From contig NZ_JOEQ01000028.1 of NCBI RefSeq assembly GCF_000721075.1, positions 30,015 through 94,014 of the forward strand: a stretch of 64,000 bases of DNA, given 5' to 3'. Numbering within the stretch: the first letter of the stretch is position 1; each line of letters opens with the position of its first letter. The notes under the pieces were generated by a model that did not search any database, was not told the DNA's origin, and worked only from the letters and a program-made list of their open reading frames with translations. This document shows positions 44,393-53,297 of the stretch, one piece after another. The DNA is from Streptosporangium amethystogenes. Its GTDB lineage: Bacteria > Actinomycetota > Actinomycetes > Streptosporangiales > Streptosporangiaceae. The translations under genes and the position numbers were made by a program.

Positions 44393-45308
44393 GATCCAGC
44401 AGGCGGAGGGCCGGGGTACGCCGGTCCTCCGCCGCTTCCTCCGCAAGCGGACCGGCGTCGCCGGCCTGGTCATGCTGGTCGTGCCGCTCGTCGCGGGGCT
44501 CTGCGCCCCGCTGCTCGTGCGGATCGAGGGACAGGACCCGAACACCTTGCACACCGACCTGCTCCACCCGGACGGCGGCCGTCCGCTGGGCGCCTTCGGT
44601 GGCGTCAGCGCCGACCACTGGCTCGGCGTCATCCCGGTGACGGGCGTCGACCTGTTCGCCCAGATCGTCTACGGCATCCGCTCGTCGCTGTTCATCGCGT
44701 TCGGGGCGAGCATCCTGTCGATCGCCTTCGCCGCCGTCCTCGGTACGGCGATCGGGTACTTCGGCGGCTGGCTCAACGCCGTCGCGGGGCGGGTGATCGA
44801 CTTCATGTTCGGCTTTCCTGGCCTGATGTTCGTCATCGCGATCATGGCGATCGTGCCGCCGGAGATGCCGCGGGGTCTGGTCCTCGTGCTGGTACTGGCC
44901 TTCTTCGGCTGGACCGTCCCGGCCCGGATCATCGGCGCTCAGGCCGGCGCCATCAACGCCCGGACCTTCGTCGAGGCGGCGCGCGCGACCGGGGCTGCGC
45001 CCTGGCAGATCATCCGCCGCGAGATGCTGCCCCACCTCTTCGGCCTGGTCGTCGTCCTGTTCGCGATGTCACTGCCCGGCAACGTCAGCGTCGTCGCGGG
45101 ACTGTCGTTCCTCGGCGTCGGCCTGCGTGGCGACGTCCCCGACCTCGGCAAGCTGCTCTCGGACTCGCTGCCGTGGATCTACAGCGGTGCGGACGTCTGG
45201 TACATGCTCTTCCCGGGCGCCGTGGTGTTCCTGATCGTATTCGGCGCCACGCTCGCCGGTGACGCGCTCCGCGACGTCCTCGACGTGCGCATGGAGGATG
45301 CTGCATGA
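44364..45308 (+). CDS. ABC permease, DppC/OppC-like
   Basis: 314 residues from the ATG at 44364, which overlaps the SBP gene by 29 bases; a GTG at 44379 is possible. It has an N-terminal OppC-type helix (RKRTGVAGLVMLVVPLVAGL) and the BPD transport domain with the EAA loop EAARATGAAPWQIIRREMLP. Six TM segments. It precedes the DppB-like gene, the reverse of the usual order. The stop overlaps the next start (ATGA). Confidence 0.92.
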   Translation: MSWSSVSIAEIQQAEGRGTPVLRRFLRKRTGVAGLVMLVVPLVAGLCAPLLVRIEGQDPNTLHTDLLHPDGGRPLGAFGGVSADHWLGVIPVTGVDLFAQIVYGIRSSLFIAFGASILSIAFAAVLGTAIGYFGGWLNAVAGRVIDFMFGFPGLMFVIAIMAIVPPEMPRGLVLVLVLAFFGWTVPARIIGAQAGAINARTFVEAARATGAAPWQIIRREMLPHLFGLVVVLFAMSLPGNVSVVAGLSFLGVGLRGDVPDLGKLLSDSLPWIYSGADVWYMLFPGAVVFLIVFGATLAGDALRDVLDVRMEDAA

Positions 45309-46291
45309 TCGTCTACATCGCCCGCCGCATGGTCACCGCGGTGTTCATGCTCCTCGCGATCGCCTTCGTGACGATATCCCTCTTCTTCGGGGCCTCGAAG
45401 GACCCGGCCCGCGCCATGTGCGGCAAGCCGTGCCCGCCCGAGACCCGGGCCAAGGTCAGCGCATACATGCAGACCGACCAGAGCACGGTGTGGCAGTACG
45501 CCGAGTTCGTGAAGGGCCTCTTCGTCGGCCGTACGTACGGCGAGGGCGCCCAGCAGGTGCACTGCCACGCGCCCTGCTTCGGCTACTCATTCCCCAACCG
45601 CAGCGACGTCACGACGCTCATCGCCGAGCGGCTGCCCGTCACGTTGTCGCTCGCGTTCGGCGCGGCCGTCCTGTGCCTCGTCGTGGGCATCGGCTTCGGC
45701 GCGTTGTCGGCGATACGCAAGGGCGGGGTCGTCGACCGGTTCTCGACCGGCTTCGCGATGTTCGGGCTGTCGGTGCCGACCTTCCTCGTCGGCCTGCTCG
45801 TCGTCCAGGTCTTCGGCTTCATGCTCAACGCGCTGCCGTACTCCGGCTTCGTGTCGTTCTCGGAGTCACCGACGGACTGGGCCTGGCATCTGATCGGCCC
45901 GTGGATGGTGCTGTCGTTCATCCTCGCCGCCGGCTACATCCGGGTCACCCGCACCCAGCTCCTCAACGAGCTCTCGGCCGACCACCTCGTCGCGATGACC
46001 GCGCGCGGCGCGTCGGCCCGGCAGGTGAACCGGCACGCCGTCCGCGGCGTGATGGTGCCGGTCGTGGCGATGTTCGCGCTCGACGTCACCGCGCTCCTGG
46101 GCGGGTCGGTGATCGCGGAGAAGGTGTTCAGCCTGCACGGGCTCGGCGACCTGCTGCTGTCCGGCGTGAACGAGTCCGACCTGAGCATCGTCGTCGGGGT
46201 GACGCTCTTCTCCGCCTTCCTCATCATCATCGGCAACCTGATCGCCGACCTGCTGATGCCGCTTCTCGATCCGAGGATCCGCCGTGCCTGA
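45305..46291 (+). CDS. ABC permease, DppB/OppB-like
   Basis: 328 residues. Starts IVYIARRMVTAVFMLLAIAF, the conserved first helix of DppB proteins. A periplasmic loop has several Cys (MCGKPCPPETRAK, HCHAPCFGYS), which is unusual and may form disulfides. The EAA-like loop is MTARGASARQVNRHAVRGVM. Overlaps its neighbours on both sides, so translation is coupled. Confidence 0.92.
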   Translation: MIVYIARRMVTAVFMLLAIAFVTISLFFGASKDPARAMCGKPCPPETRAKVSAYMQTDQSTVWQYAEFVKGLFVGRTYGEGAQQVHCHAPCFGYSFPNRSDVTTLIAERLPVTLSLAFGAAVLCLVVGIGFGALSAIRKGGVVDRFSTGFAMFGLSVPTFLVGLLVVQVFGFMLNALPYSGFVSFSESPTDWAWHLIGPWMVLSFILAAGYIRVTRTQLLNELSADHLVAMTARGASARQVNRHAVRGVMVPVVAMFALDVTALLGGSVIAEKVFSLHGLGDLLLSGVNESDLSIVVGVTLFSAFLIIIGNLIADLLMPLLDPRIRRA

Positions 46292-47318
46292 CCCCGTACT
46301 CCAGGTCGAGGACCTGTGCGTCTCGTTCACCAGCGGCGGCGTCACCGCCGATGTCGTCCGGGACCTCTCCGTGAGGCTGGACGGCGGCCGCACGCTCGCC
46401 GTGGTCGGCGAGTCGGGGTCGGGCAAGACGATCACCGGCCGGGCGATCATGCGGCTGCTGCCGCGCGGGGCGAGCGCCCGGGGCCGGATCGTCGTCGCCG
46501 GCCGGGAGATGCTCTCCGCCGACGAGCGCGAGCTGCGCCGGGCCCGCGGCTCCGACGTGGCCATGGTGTTCCAGGACTCGATGTCCGCGCTCAGCCCGTA
46601 CCTCGACATCGGCGCGCACATCGCCCAGGCGGTCCGCCTGCACGACCCGTCGGTCACCCGCCGCGCTGCGCGGGCCCGTGCGGTCGAGATGCTCGACCGG
46701 GTCGGCATCCCCGAGCCCGCGAACGCCGTATGCCGCTTCCCGCACGAGTTCTCCGGCGGCATGCGGCAACGCGCGGTGATCGCGATGGCCCTGGTGAACC
46801 GGCCGGCGCTCCTCATCGCCGACGAGCCGACCACCGCGCTCGACGTGACGGTGCAGGCGCAGATCCTGGCCCTGCTCCGCGAGCTCCAGCAGGAGTACGG
46901 CATGGCGATGCTCCTGATCAGCCACGACTTCGGGGTGGTGGGGAGCGTGGCGGACGACGTCCTCGTGCTGTACGCCGGCCGCCAGGCCGAGTACGGCAGC
47001 CTCCGCGACATCTTCGATCAGCCCGCCCACCCGTACACCGTCGGTCTTCGCGCGGCCACGCCGCGGCTGGACGCCCGACTCGACACCGGAGGGGAGCGGA
47101 CCCGGCTCCGCGCCATCCCCGGCGCGCCCACGTCGCTGCGCGACGCCGGACCGGGTTGCGCCTTCGCGCCGCGCTGCGGCCTCGCGGACCAGGTCGGCGA
47201 GCGCTGTGTCGTCGAGACACCGCTGCCCACCGTCCGCCCGACCAGCGAGAGCGGCGGCCTGCACCTTGCGGCCTGCCACCTCGATCGTCTCCCCGCACTG
47301 CAGGAGGTCGCCCGGTGA
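46284..47318 (+). CDS. ABC ATPase, DppD/OppD-like
   Basis: 344 residues from GTG 46284. Walker A VGESGSGKTITGRA, Q-loop MVFQDSMSALSP, signature EFSGGMRQRAVIAMAL, Walker B LLIADEPTTALDVTVQAQ and H-loop LLISHDFGVV. The C-terminal oligopeptide-transporter extension with Cys residues (PGCAFAPRCGLADQVGERC) is complete. Energises import with the following ATPase. Confidence 0.94.
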   Translation: MPDPVLQVEDLCVSFTSGGVTADVVRDLSVRLDGGRTLAVVGESGSGKTITGRAIMRLLPRGASARGRIVVAGREMLSADERELRRARGSDVAMVFQDSMSALSPYLDIGAHIAQAVRLHDPSVTRRAARARAVEMLDRVGIPEPANAVCRFPHEFSGGMRQRAVIAMALVNRPALLIADEPTTALDVTVQAQILALLRELQQEYGMAMLLISHDFGVVGSVADDVLVLYAGRQAEYGSLRDIFDQPAHPYTVGLRAATPRLDARLDTGGERTRLRAIPGAPTSLRDAGPGCAFAPRCGLADQVGERCVVETPLPTVRPTSESGGLHLAACHLDRLPALQEVAR

Positions 47319-48103
47319 GCGAGCCGATCCTGGAGATGAGCGACGTCAGCAAGCGCTACCGCACCGCCGGTGGCTTCGGCCGCGGGCGCAAGGGCTTCCT
47401 CGCCGTCGACGGCGTCTCGCTCCACGTCGAGCGGGGCGAGGCGCTCGGCCTGGTCGGCGAGTCCGGCTCGGGCAAGTCCACGCTGGCGCGGATGGCCAAC
47501 GGCCTGGTGGTGCCGACGTCCGGCACCGTCCGTACGGACGGGCAGGACGTCGCCGGCCTCAGTCGGCGAGGACTGCGGCGGCTGCGGCGCAACGTCGCCA
47601 TGGTCTTCCAGGACCCGTTGGCGTCGCTGAACCCGCTGCAGACCGTGCGGCAGACACTGGAGAACGTCTTCCGTGCGCACGGCGAGACGACGTCGACCGC
47701 CGAGCTGGTCGCGCTGCTGGAGTCGGTCGGCCTCGGCGCCGACTACCTGGGGCGCTACCCGCACGAGGCGTCCGGCGGGCAGCTCCAGCGCGTCGCCGTG
47801 GCGCGCGCGCTCGCCCTCAAGCCGGACCTGATCATCGCGGACGAGCCGACCTCGGCGCTCGACGTGTCGGTGCGTGCCCAGATCCTCAACCTGCTGGCCG
47901 ACCTGCAGCGCGACCAGGGGATCTCGTTCCTCCATGTCAGCCACGACCTGGCGGTGATCCGGCTCTACAGCGACCGCGTCGCCGTCATGCAGCGCGGCCG
48001 CATCGTCGAGACCGGCCCGTCCGACGAGATCTTCCGCTCCCCGCAGCATCCCTGCACGCGCGCGCTGGTCGAAGCGACACCGGAGGCGGAGCTCCCGGCC
48101 TGA
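47315..48103 (+). CDS. ABC ATPase, DppF/OppF-like
   Basis: 262 residues from the GTG at 47315, overlapping the previous stop (GTGA). Walker A VGESGSGKSTLARMANGLV, MVFQDPLASLNPLQTV, signature EASGGQLQRVAVARAL and LIIADEPTSALDVSVRAQIL. It stops after TRALVEATPEAELPA and lacks the Cys-containing extension of its partner, a common asymmetry. Completes the importer. Confidence 0.94.
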   Translation: MSEPILEMSDVSKRYRTAGGFGRGRKGFLAVDGVSLHVERGEALGLVGESGSGKSTLARMANGLVVPTSGTVRTDGQDVAGLSRRGLRRLRRNVAMVFQDPLASLNPLQTVRQTLENVFRAHGETTSTAELVALLESVGLGADYLGRYPHEASGGQLQRVAVARALALKPDLIIADEPTSALDVSVRAQILNLLADLQRDQGISFLHVSHDLAVIRLYSDRVAVMQRGRIVETGPSDEIFRSPQHPCTRALVEATPEAELPA

Positions 48104-48224
48104 CCTGCGGGAGCGTTGCGCGACGCCGACCGGGCGTGCCACGATCATGACCATGACTCACCGAACGACCACCCCGTCGTGAGCCGGCCGGAGGCCGGCG
48201 CGACAGAGTACTGAATGAGGACAC

Positions 48225-49073
48225 GTGGGAACCGACCTGTTCGTCCGAGAGTACGGGCGGGACGCAGCAGATGCGCCCGCCATCCTCATCCTGCACGGCG
48301 CCGTGGAGTCCGGCGCGTGCTACGGCGACGCCGTGGACCGCTGGTGCGGCGACTACCACATCGTGGCGCCGGACGCCCGGGGCCATGGGAAGTCGCCCAG
48401 CCGCCTGCCCGAGCACGAGGGCGTTCCGTCCACCGACGTGATGGTGCAGGACGCGATCGACATCCTCAAGGACATGCTCGACGAGACCAAGCGCAAGACG
48501 CTCGTCGTCGGGCACTCCATGGGCGCGCGTATCGCCGCCTTCGTCGCCGCCGACGCCCCGCACCTGGTGGCCGGCGTCGTGCTCGAGGACCCGCCGTGGT
48601 GGGTGCCGGAGGCCGGTCCCAACCCGTGGCTCAGCGTCGAGCAGACCGCCAAAGACCCCTTCGACTACGCCGACACGGCGTCGGTCGAGGAGCTCATGGA
48701 CATGCAGCGCGAGCTCAAGCCCCACTGGGCGGAGCAGGAACTGCGCCCGCTCGCCGAGGCGATGAAGGCCGTCAACATCGACTACATGGAGCAGCGGGTC
48801 CACGAGAAGCGCCGGATCTGGACGCCGACCGCGCGGCAGATCACGGTCGGCCCGGCCGGCGTACCGGCGCTGCTCGTCACCGGCACCGGCGACGTCATCG
48901 TCGACAAGCACTCCCGTGAGCGCCTCACGGCCGTCGCGCCCGGCTTCGACGTCGTCGTGATCGAGGGCGCCCACCACTGCGTGCGCCGCGACAAACCGGA
49001 CGAGTACCACCGGCACGTCGACGCCTTCCTCCGCGAGAACGCGCCGTCGGCCGGAGCCGTCACTCGACGCTGA
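48225..49073 (+). CDS. Alpha/beta hydrolase linked to the ABC importer
   Basis: 282 residues from GTG 48225. ILILHGAVESGACYGDAVDR, VAPDARGHGKSPSR, elbow VVGHSMGARIAAFVA, acid in LLVTGTGDVIVDKHS and His in IEGAHHCVRRD. It follows the importer after 121 bases on the same strand, so it probably hydrolyses the imported ester, amide or lactone. No signal peptide, consistent with intracellular action. Its end overlaps the convergent LysR gene by 14 bases. Confidence 0.87.
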   Translation: MGTDLFVREYGRDAADAPAILILHGAVESGACYGDAVDRWCGDYHIVAPDARGHGKSPSRLPEHEGVPSTDVMVQDAIDILKDMLDETKRKTLVVGHSMGARIAAFVAADAPHLVAGVVLEDPPWWVPEAGPNPWLSVEQTAKDPFDYADTASVEELMDMQRELKPHWAEQELRPLAEAMKAVNIDYMEQRVHEKRRIWTPTARQITVGPAGVPALLVTGTGDVIVDKHSRERLTAVAPGFDVVVIEGAHHCVRRDKPDEYHRHVDAFLRENAPSAGAVTRR

Positions 49074-50022
49074 AGGTGTCGGACCGTGCGAGCGGGCCGT
49101 AGACCTCCGAGTCCGGCTCGGCGACAGCGGCCCGCATCGCCTCCAGCCCCGCGCGTACGACGGGGTGGCCCTGGTTGTCGCGCCGCGTCGTCATGATCAC
49201 CTTACGCAGCGGCGCGATGCCGCGCGTCGGCAGGATCGTCACCCAGTCGGCGTCGCGGGCGGAGAGCGCGGACTCCGGCACCAGGCAGATCCCCGCCTCG
49301 GCGGCGACCAGCGCCAGCGCGGCGCGATAGTCGTCCGAGACGTGGCTGATCGGCGGGTGGAAGCCGAGCTCGGCGCACGCCTGCAGCACCATCGTGCGGC
49401 ACGGGTTACCGGGCGAGGGCATGATCCAGCCCTCCTCGGTGAGCTGGGTGAGCCCGATGCCCTCCTCGCCGGCCAGCGGGTGCGCGTGGGGGAGGACGGC
49501 CTTGAACCGCTCGATGTAGAGCGGGAACTTCACGATGTCGGGGGAGTCGCGCTCGGGGTCGGACTCGTACTCCAGGCTGACGGTCACGTCGATATCGCCG
49601 CGCATCAGCATCCGGTGGCTCATGTGCGCCTCCGCGTCGACGACCGTGACGTCGACGCCCGGCGCCTGGCGGCGCAGCTCGACGATGGCAGGTGCCACCA
49701 ACCAGCTGATCGCTGTGGGGAAGGCGCCGATCCGGAGTTGCCCGAGGACACCGCCCGCGTGTGCGGCCAGGTCGGCCTCGGCGATCTTCAGCCGGGAGTT
49801 GATCTCCTCGGCGTGCCCGGCGAGGATGCGCCCGGCCGGCGTGAGCGCCAGCTTGCGCCCCGTGCGTACGACGAGCGCGTGGCCGACCTCGCGCTCGAGC
49901 GCCGCGAGCTGCTGCGACACCGCGGACGGCGTCAGGTGCAGCGCCGCCGCGGTCGCGGTGACCGAGTCGGACAGCACGAAGGCACGGAGGACGAGGAGAC
50001 GTCGGGGGTCGATCGTGGGCAC
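49060..50022 (-). CDS. LysR-family transcriptional regulator
   Basis: 320 residues. HTH: LLVLRAFVLSDSVTATAAAL, LHLTPSAVSQQLAALERE, VRTGRKLALTPAGRIL. The effector domain has LRIGAFPTAISWLVAPAIVE, SHRMLMRGDIDVTVSLEYES and ICLVPESALSA. It is convergent with the hydrolase. Being next to the importer operon rather than divergent from it, it may act on the palindrome at 42.55 kb or on another locus. Confidence 0.91.
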   Translation of the reverse strand: MPTIDPRRLLVLRAFVLSDSVTATAAALHLTPSAVSQQLAALEREVGHALVVRTGRKLALTPAGRILAGHAEEINSRLKIAEADLAAHAGGVLGQLRIGAFPTAISWLVAPAIVELRRQAPGVDVTVVDAEAHMSHRMLMRGDIDVTVSLEYESDPERDSPDIVKFPLYIERFKAVLPHAHPLAGEEGIGLTQLTEEGWIMPSPGNPCRTMVLQACAELGFHPPISHVSDDYRAALALVAAEAGICLVPESALSARDADWVTILPTRGIAPLRKVIMTTRRDNQGHPVVRAGLEAMRAAVAEPDSEVYGPLARSDTFSVE

Positions 50023-50194
50023 GCGGGCTCCGTCGCGAGTCGGCCGGGCGTCCGTCGCGGTGGGGGCATCCGCGAGGCGGGACCTGGGGGCCCCGATGCT
50101 TGCGGGCGCTTCCGGACGCGGCCGCGCCCAGGGAAGTGGTGTTTGAAAAGGCCACCCGTAATCGGTGACTATTAGGAAGCAATCGCCTCAATGG

Positions 50195-50773
50195 TCACTT
50201 TATCATTGTTTGTCTTTTTTTGGAATCGGGCGAACCGGTGTTCTTGTGACACTCGGCGAGGACCTCCAGTCCCATGTGGCGGCGCTGTTCGGTCCACTCC
50301 TCGTTCTGCTCGGCCGGCACCGCGCCGACGAGCCGGATGATCGAGTCGCGGTTGGGGAAGATGCCGACAACGTCGGTCTGCCTCCTGATCTCCTTGATCA
50401 GGCGCTCCTGAGGGTTGTTGCTCCACGTCTGACGCCAGACTGCTCTGGGGAAGGCGGCGAAGATGGGCGTGGAGTAAGGCTCGTAGGCGGGCGGTGGCGG
50501 CTGCCGCACGGGAGGCAGCTGCGGCGGGTCGGTTGGGATCGGCGATGCCGGGTGCGCCGGATCGGTCGGCGCGACGCCTGGCTGCTGCCTGTCATGGCCG
50601 GCTGCCGGCGGCGAGGCGGACACCTGCGCCGGGGCGACAGGAACAGCCTCTTGAACCACGACAGGCGCTGGGGCGGTGCCCGCGGCCGAGCACGCCAGGG
50701 TAACGCTCGCGCCGGCTGTCCATGCTGCGATCGCCTCGGCTTGGGCCACGCGCTCGAACAGTGACGTCACCAT
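50195..50773 (-). pseudogene. Proline-rich leader fused to an IS256-family transposase tail
   Basis: From ATG 50771-50773 the frame encodes a short helix (FERVAQAEAIAAWTAGASV), a proline-rich stretch (PTDPPQLPPVRQPPPPAYEP) and then, from about 50460, AAFPRAVWRQTWSNNPQERL, NRDSIIRLVGAVPAEQNEEW and HMGLEVLAECHKN. The last part is the C-terminus of an IS256/Mutator transposase, without the catalytic residues. An in-frame chimera of unrelated segments; the first part is not recognised. Confidence 0.65.
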
Positions 50774-50917
50774 CGCCTCCCACAAGAGAAGCAGCCGCGC
50801 TCGCCTGCCGCAGTCACGCCATACAGCCCGGCAACTCCACACTGTAAGCGGTCGTCGCCAGGGGGAACGGTATCCAGGTAGGTCAGTGAAGGACAGGCAT
50901 CTCTCACAGCCCTCCAC

Positions 50918-51655
50918 TTACTGGTACGGCCCCACTCCCGGGATCAGCACAACAGCCGGCATCAAGAAATGGGCGATAGGTACGAGCACGAGAGATACCA
51001 CTAGCAAGCTGGCGGCCACCGCCTGGGCATGGCTGCGTCCCACCTCTTCCAGGTCGAAGCGGACCGTTGTGAGGGGTGGGTCGGTCAGGAGAGCCAGAGG
51101 GACATCGTCCATGCCGATGACGGCCAGATCAGCCGGGGCGCTGAGACCGTTGTCGCGAAACCCGGCCAAGACGGTGAAGGCTGTCTCGTCGTTGTAGGCG
51201 CAGACACCGGTCACCGACTCCTCGATCCAGTGCCGTACGGCAGCCACCGCGCCCTGGGGCTCCACTCCGGCGGTCAGGACTGCCAGAGTGGCCAGTCCGG
51301 CCTCGGCGCAGGCCTCACGCACGCCATGAACCCGCTCCTGCGCCATCTTGCGCAGCCTCTCGTCCCCGGGCATCGCGTATCCGAGACGGGTGTGCCCGAG
51401 GTGGATCAGGTACTCGGCTTGCAGGCGACCGGCATCGCGCATAGGCGAGTGCGTCCCCGGCTCCGTGGACACGGGGTGCACGACCTCCGCGCCCGCCCTG
51501 TACAAGGCCTGCACAGTGTCGTCGTCGAACGGATCGAGGCCGATGACCACCGAGGCGTCCACGGCCGCGCACACATCGGCGAGTGGCCGCCCGGGCACCT
51601 CCGCCAGATGGGTGACCAAGGACGCCGGCAAGTCGCCGAAACGATGGTCGTGGGT
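50918..51655 (-). pseudogene. LacI-family regulator, sensor domain only
   Basis: The minus frame shows VVIGLDPFDDDTVQALYRAG, AEYLIHLGHTRLGYAMPGDE, ESVTGVCAYNDETAFTVLAG and LSAPADLAVIGMDDVPLALL, then PPLTTVRFDLEEVGRSHAQA. This is the Peripla_BP_3 sensor domain of a LacI repressor. The HTH is missing. The last ~28 codons switch to a hydrophobic, less GC-biased segment (LVVSLVLVPIAHFLMPAVVL). It is part of one 591-codon open frame with rhamnosidase sequence upstream. Confidence 0.7.
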
Positions 51656-51730
51656 GATGCTCGCGTTCATCGTGCCGCTCGCCGCCATCGGCATGACCCG
51701 CTTCCTGTTCGTCAAGGAGGAGGAGTCGAG
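51656..51730 (+). pseudogene. MFS-transporter scrap on the opposite strand of the mosaic
   Basis: Plus-strand codons for MLAFIVPLAAIGMTRFLFVK followed by EEES have almost exclusively G/C third positions and resemble a loop-helix of an MFS/GPH sugar transporter. It lies exactly between the LacI and rhamnosidase fragments, which read on the minus strand. Confidence 0.45.
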
Positions 51731-52445
51731 TGTGCCGCGGACGTCGTAGAGGAAGGCGGCGGCCGGGCCGAAAGCGTTGATGTCGCCGGTCCAGCCCATG
51801 CGCTCGTCACGCTGCGGGCAGTCGGTGGGCAGGCCGACGAAGTTGCCGCGCATTGGCCAGATGGTGTTGGCGTGCAGGCGGTTGATCAGCTCGTCGGAGC
51901 ACTCGAACCAGCCGGTCCTGGCCATGTCGCTGTGCACGACGACCGCCTTGACCTCGTCGAAGGGGCCGTCGATCTCGGCGTAGCGGAAGCCGTGGAAGGT
52001 GAAACGCGGCTCCCAGGTGGCGGTGCCGCCCGCGTGTATGTAGCGGCCGGTGGCCTGCGCGGTGCGCAGAGAGCGCACATCCAACTCGCCACCGGTGAGG
52101 ATCTCAGCGTGCCGTACCGTCACGGTCTGACCAGGCTCGCCGGTCGCGGTGAGCCGCACCCAGCCCACGATGTTCTGGCCGAAGTCGATGATGGCCTTGC
52201 CCGACGGGCTGGTGGTGATCTCGACCGGCTGGAACTCCTCGATCCGCCGGATGGGCTCCGCCGTACGGGAGACCAGGGTGCGCGGGTCCCAGTCGAACAG
52301 CTCGACGGGAGACCAGGCTTGCCCGGCCCCGGGCAGGGACCAGCCATGGGGCTCCAGGCGGGCGTCGTACGTCTCGCCGTCGTACAGGCTGTGCGCGAGG
52401 ATCGCACCGGTCGCGCGGTGGATCGTGACGCGGTGCGTCCGCGTC
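51731..52445 (-). pseudogene. GH78 alpha-L-rhamnosidase fragment
   Basis: Minus frame: ILAHSLYDGETYDARLEPHG, IDFGQNIVGWVRLTATGEPG, RHAEILTGGELDVRSLRTAQ, FTFHGFRYAEIDG, DELINRLHANTIWPMRGNFV and GLPTDCPQRDERMGWTGDIN, which includes the catalytic acid region of GH78 enzymes. The (alpha/alpha)6 catalytic barrel is cut after AAAFLYDVRGTLDS, and the N-terminal domain is also incomplete. Not functional. Confidence 0.75.
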
Positions 52446-52598
52446 TGGTGGCCCCGGGCATGAGGGCGGCCAGGTCCGCCGAGCGCGGCTGATGCAGATC
52501 GACCTCGACCTGCATCGGCCGAGCACACGCCGGTTTCGGGCGGTTCCAGCTGGACTTCGCGGGCGGCGTCCCAGTCGCCGGCCGGCGTGGCCCGTGCC

Positions 52599-53297
52599 TT
52601 ACATCGCAGGGCTGACCAATCCTGTTCGGTAGGCGACGACGACCAGTTGCGCACGGTCACGCGCACCCAGTTTCGCCATCGCACGGCTGACATGGGTGCG
52701 CGCGGTAGCCGGGCTGAGAAACAACTCGGCGCCGATCTCGTGGTTGCTCAGGCCCTGCCCCACCAGGGCCAGCACTTCGCGCTCGCGCTGGGTCAGCACC
52801 GCGAGCCGCTCTTCCGCAGCCCGGGCAGCTGTTCGTTGCGCGGTGAACTGGCCGATGAGGCGCCGGGTGATGCGCGGCGCGAGCAACGCGTCTCCAGCGG
52901 CGATCACCCGGATGGCCTGCAGGAGCTCGGCCGGTCCGGCGTCTTTGAGCAGGAAGCCGCTGGCGCCGGCTTGCAATGCGTCGAAGACGTACTCGTCGGT
53001 GTCGTAGGTGGTGAGGATGAGGACGCGGACCTGCTCCAACCCGCGCGTTTCGGCGATCTGGGCGGTGGCTTGAATCCCGTCCACCTTAGGCATGCGGATG
53101 TCCATGAGGACGACGTCGGGGCGGGTGGCGCGGGCCCGTTCGACGGCTTCGGCGCCGTTGGCGGCTTCCCCCACCACAGTGATGTCGTCCTCAAGGTCGA
53201 GCAGGACCTTGAACCCGGATCGCACGAGCCCCTCGTCGTCGGCGAGCAGCACCTTGATCGGAGCGTTGGTCAGCAGTGAGGCGGCTGCCGTGTTCAT
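52599..53297 (-). CDS. NarL/LuxR-type response regulator
   Basis: 232 residues. Receiver domain IKVLLADDEGLVRSGFKVLL with phospho-acceptor Asp in VVLMDIRMPKVDG and the switch Thr/Lys in ILTTYDTDEYV and FLLKDAGPAEL. LuxR HTH: LTQREREVLALVGQGLSNHE, SPATARTHVSRAMAKLGA. Its ATG overlaps the kinase stop (ATGA). Its probable binding site is the palindrome at 54633-54656. Confidence 0.94.
   Translation of the reverse strand: MNTAAASLLTNAPIKVLLADDEGLVRSGFKVLLDLEDDITVVGEAANGAEAVERARATRPDVVLMDIRMPKVDGIQATAQIAETRGLEQVRVLILTTYDTDEYVFDALQAGASGFLLKDAGPAELLQAIRVIAAGDALLAPRITRRLIGQFTAQRTAARAAEERLAVLTQREREVLALVGQGLSNHEIGAELFLSPATARTHVSRAMAKLGARDRAQLVVVAYRTGLVSPAM

Noticed and set aside
45259..46374. 371-codon arginine-rich frame overlapping the DppB-like permease
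   Set aside because: Shadow frame; the permease frame has helices, the EAA loop and start/stop overlaps with both neighbours.
52120..52526. Separate small genes overlapping the rhamnosidase fragment
   Set aside because: These are alternative frames of GH78 sequence and carry no family signal.
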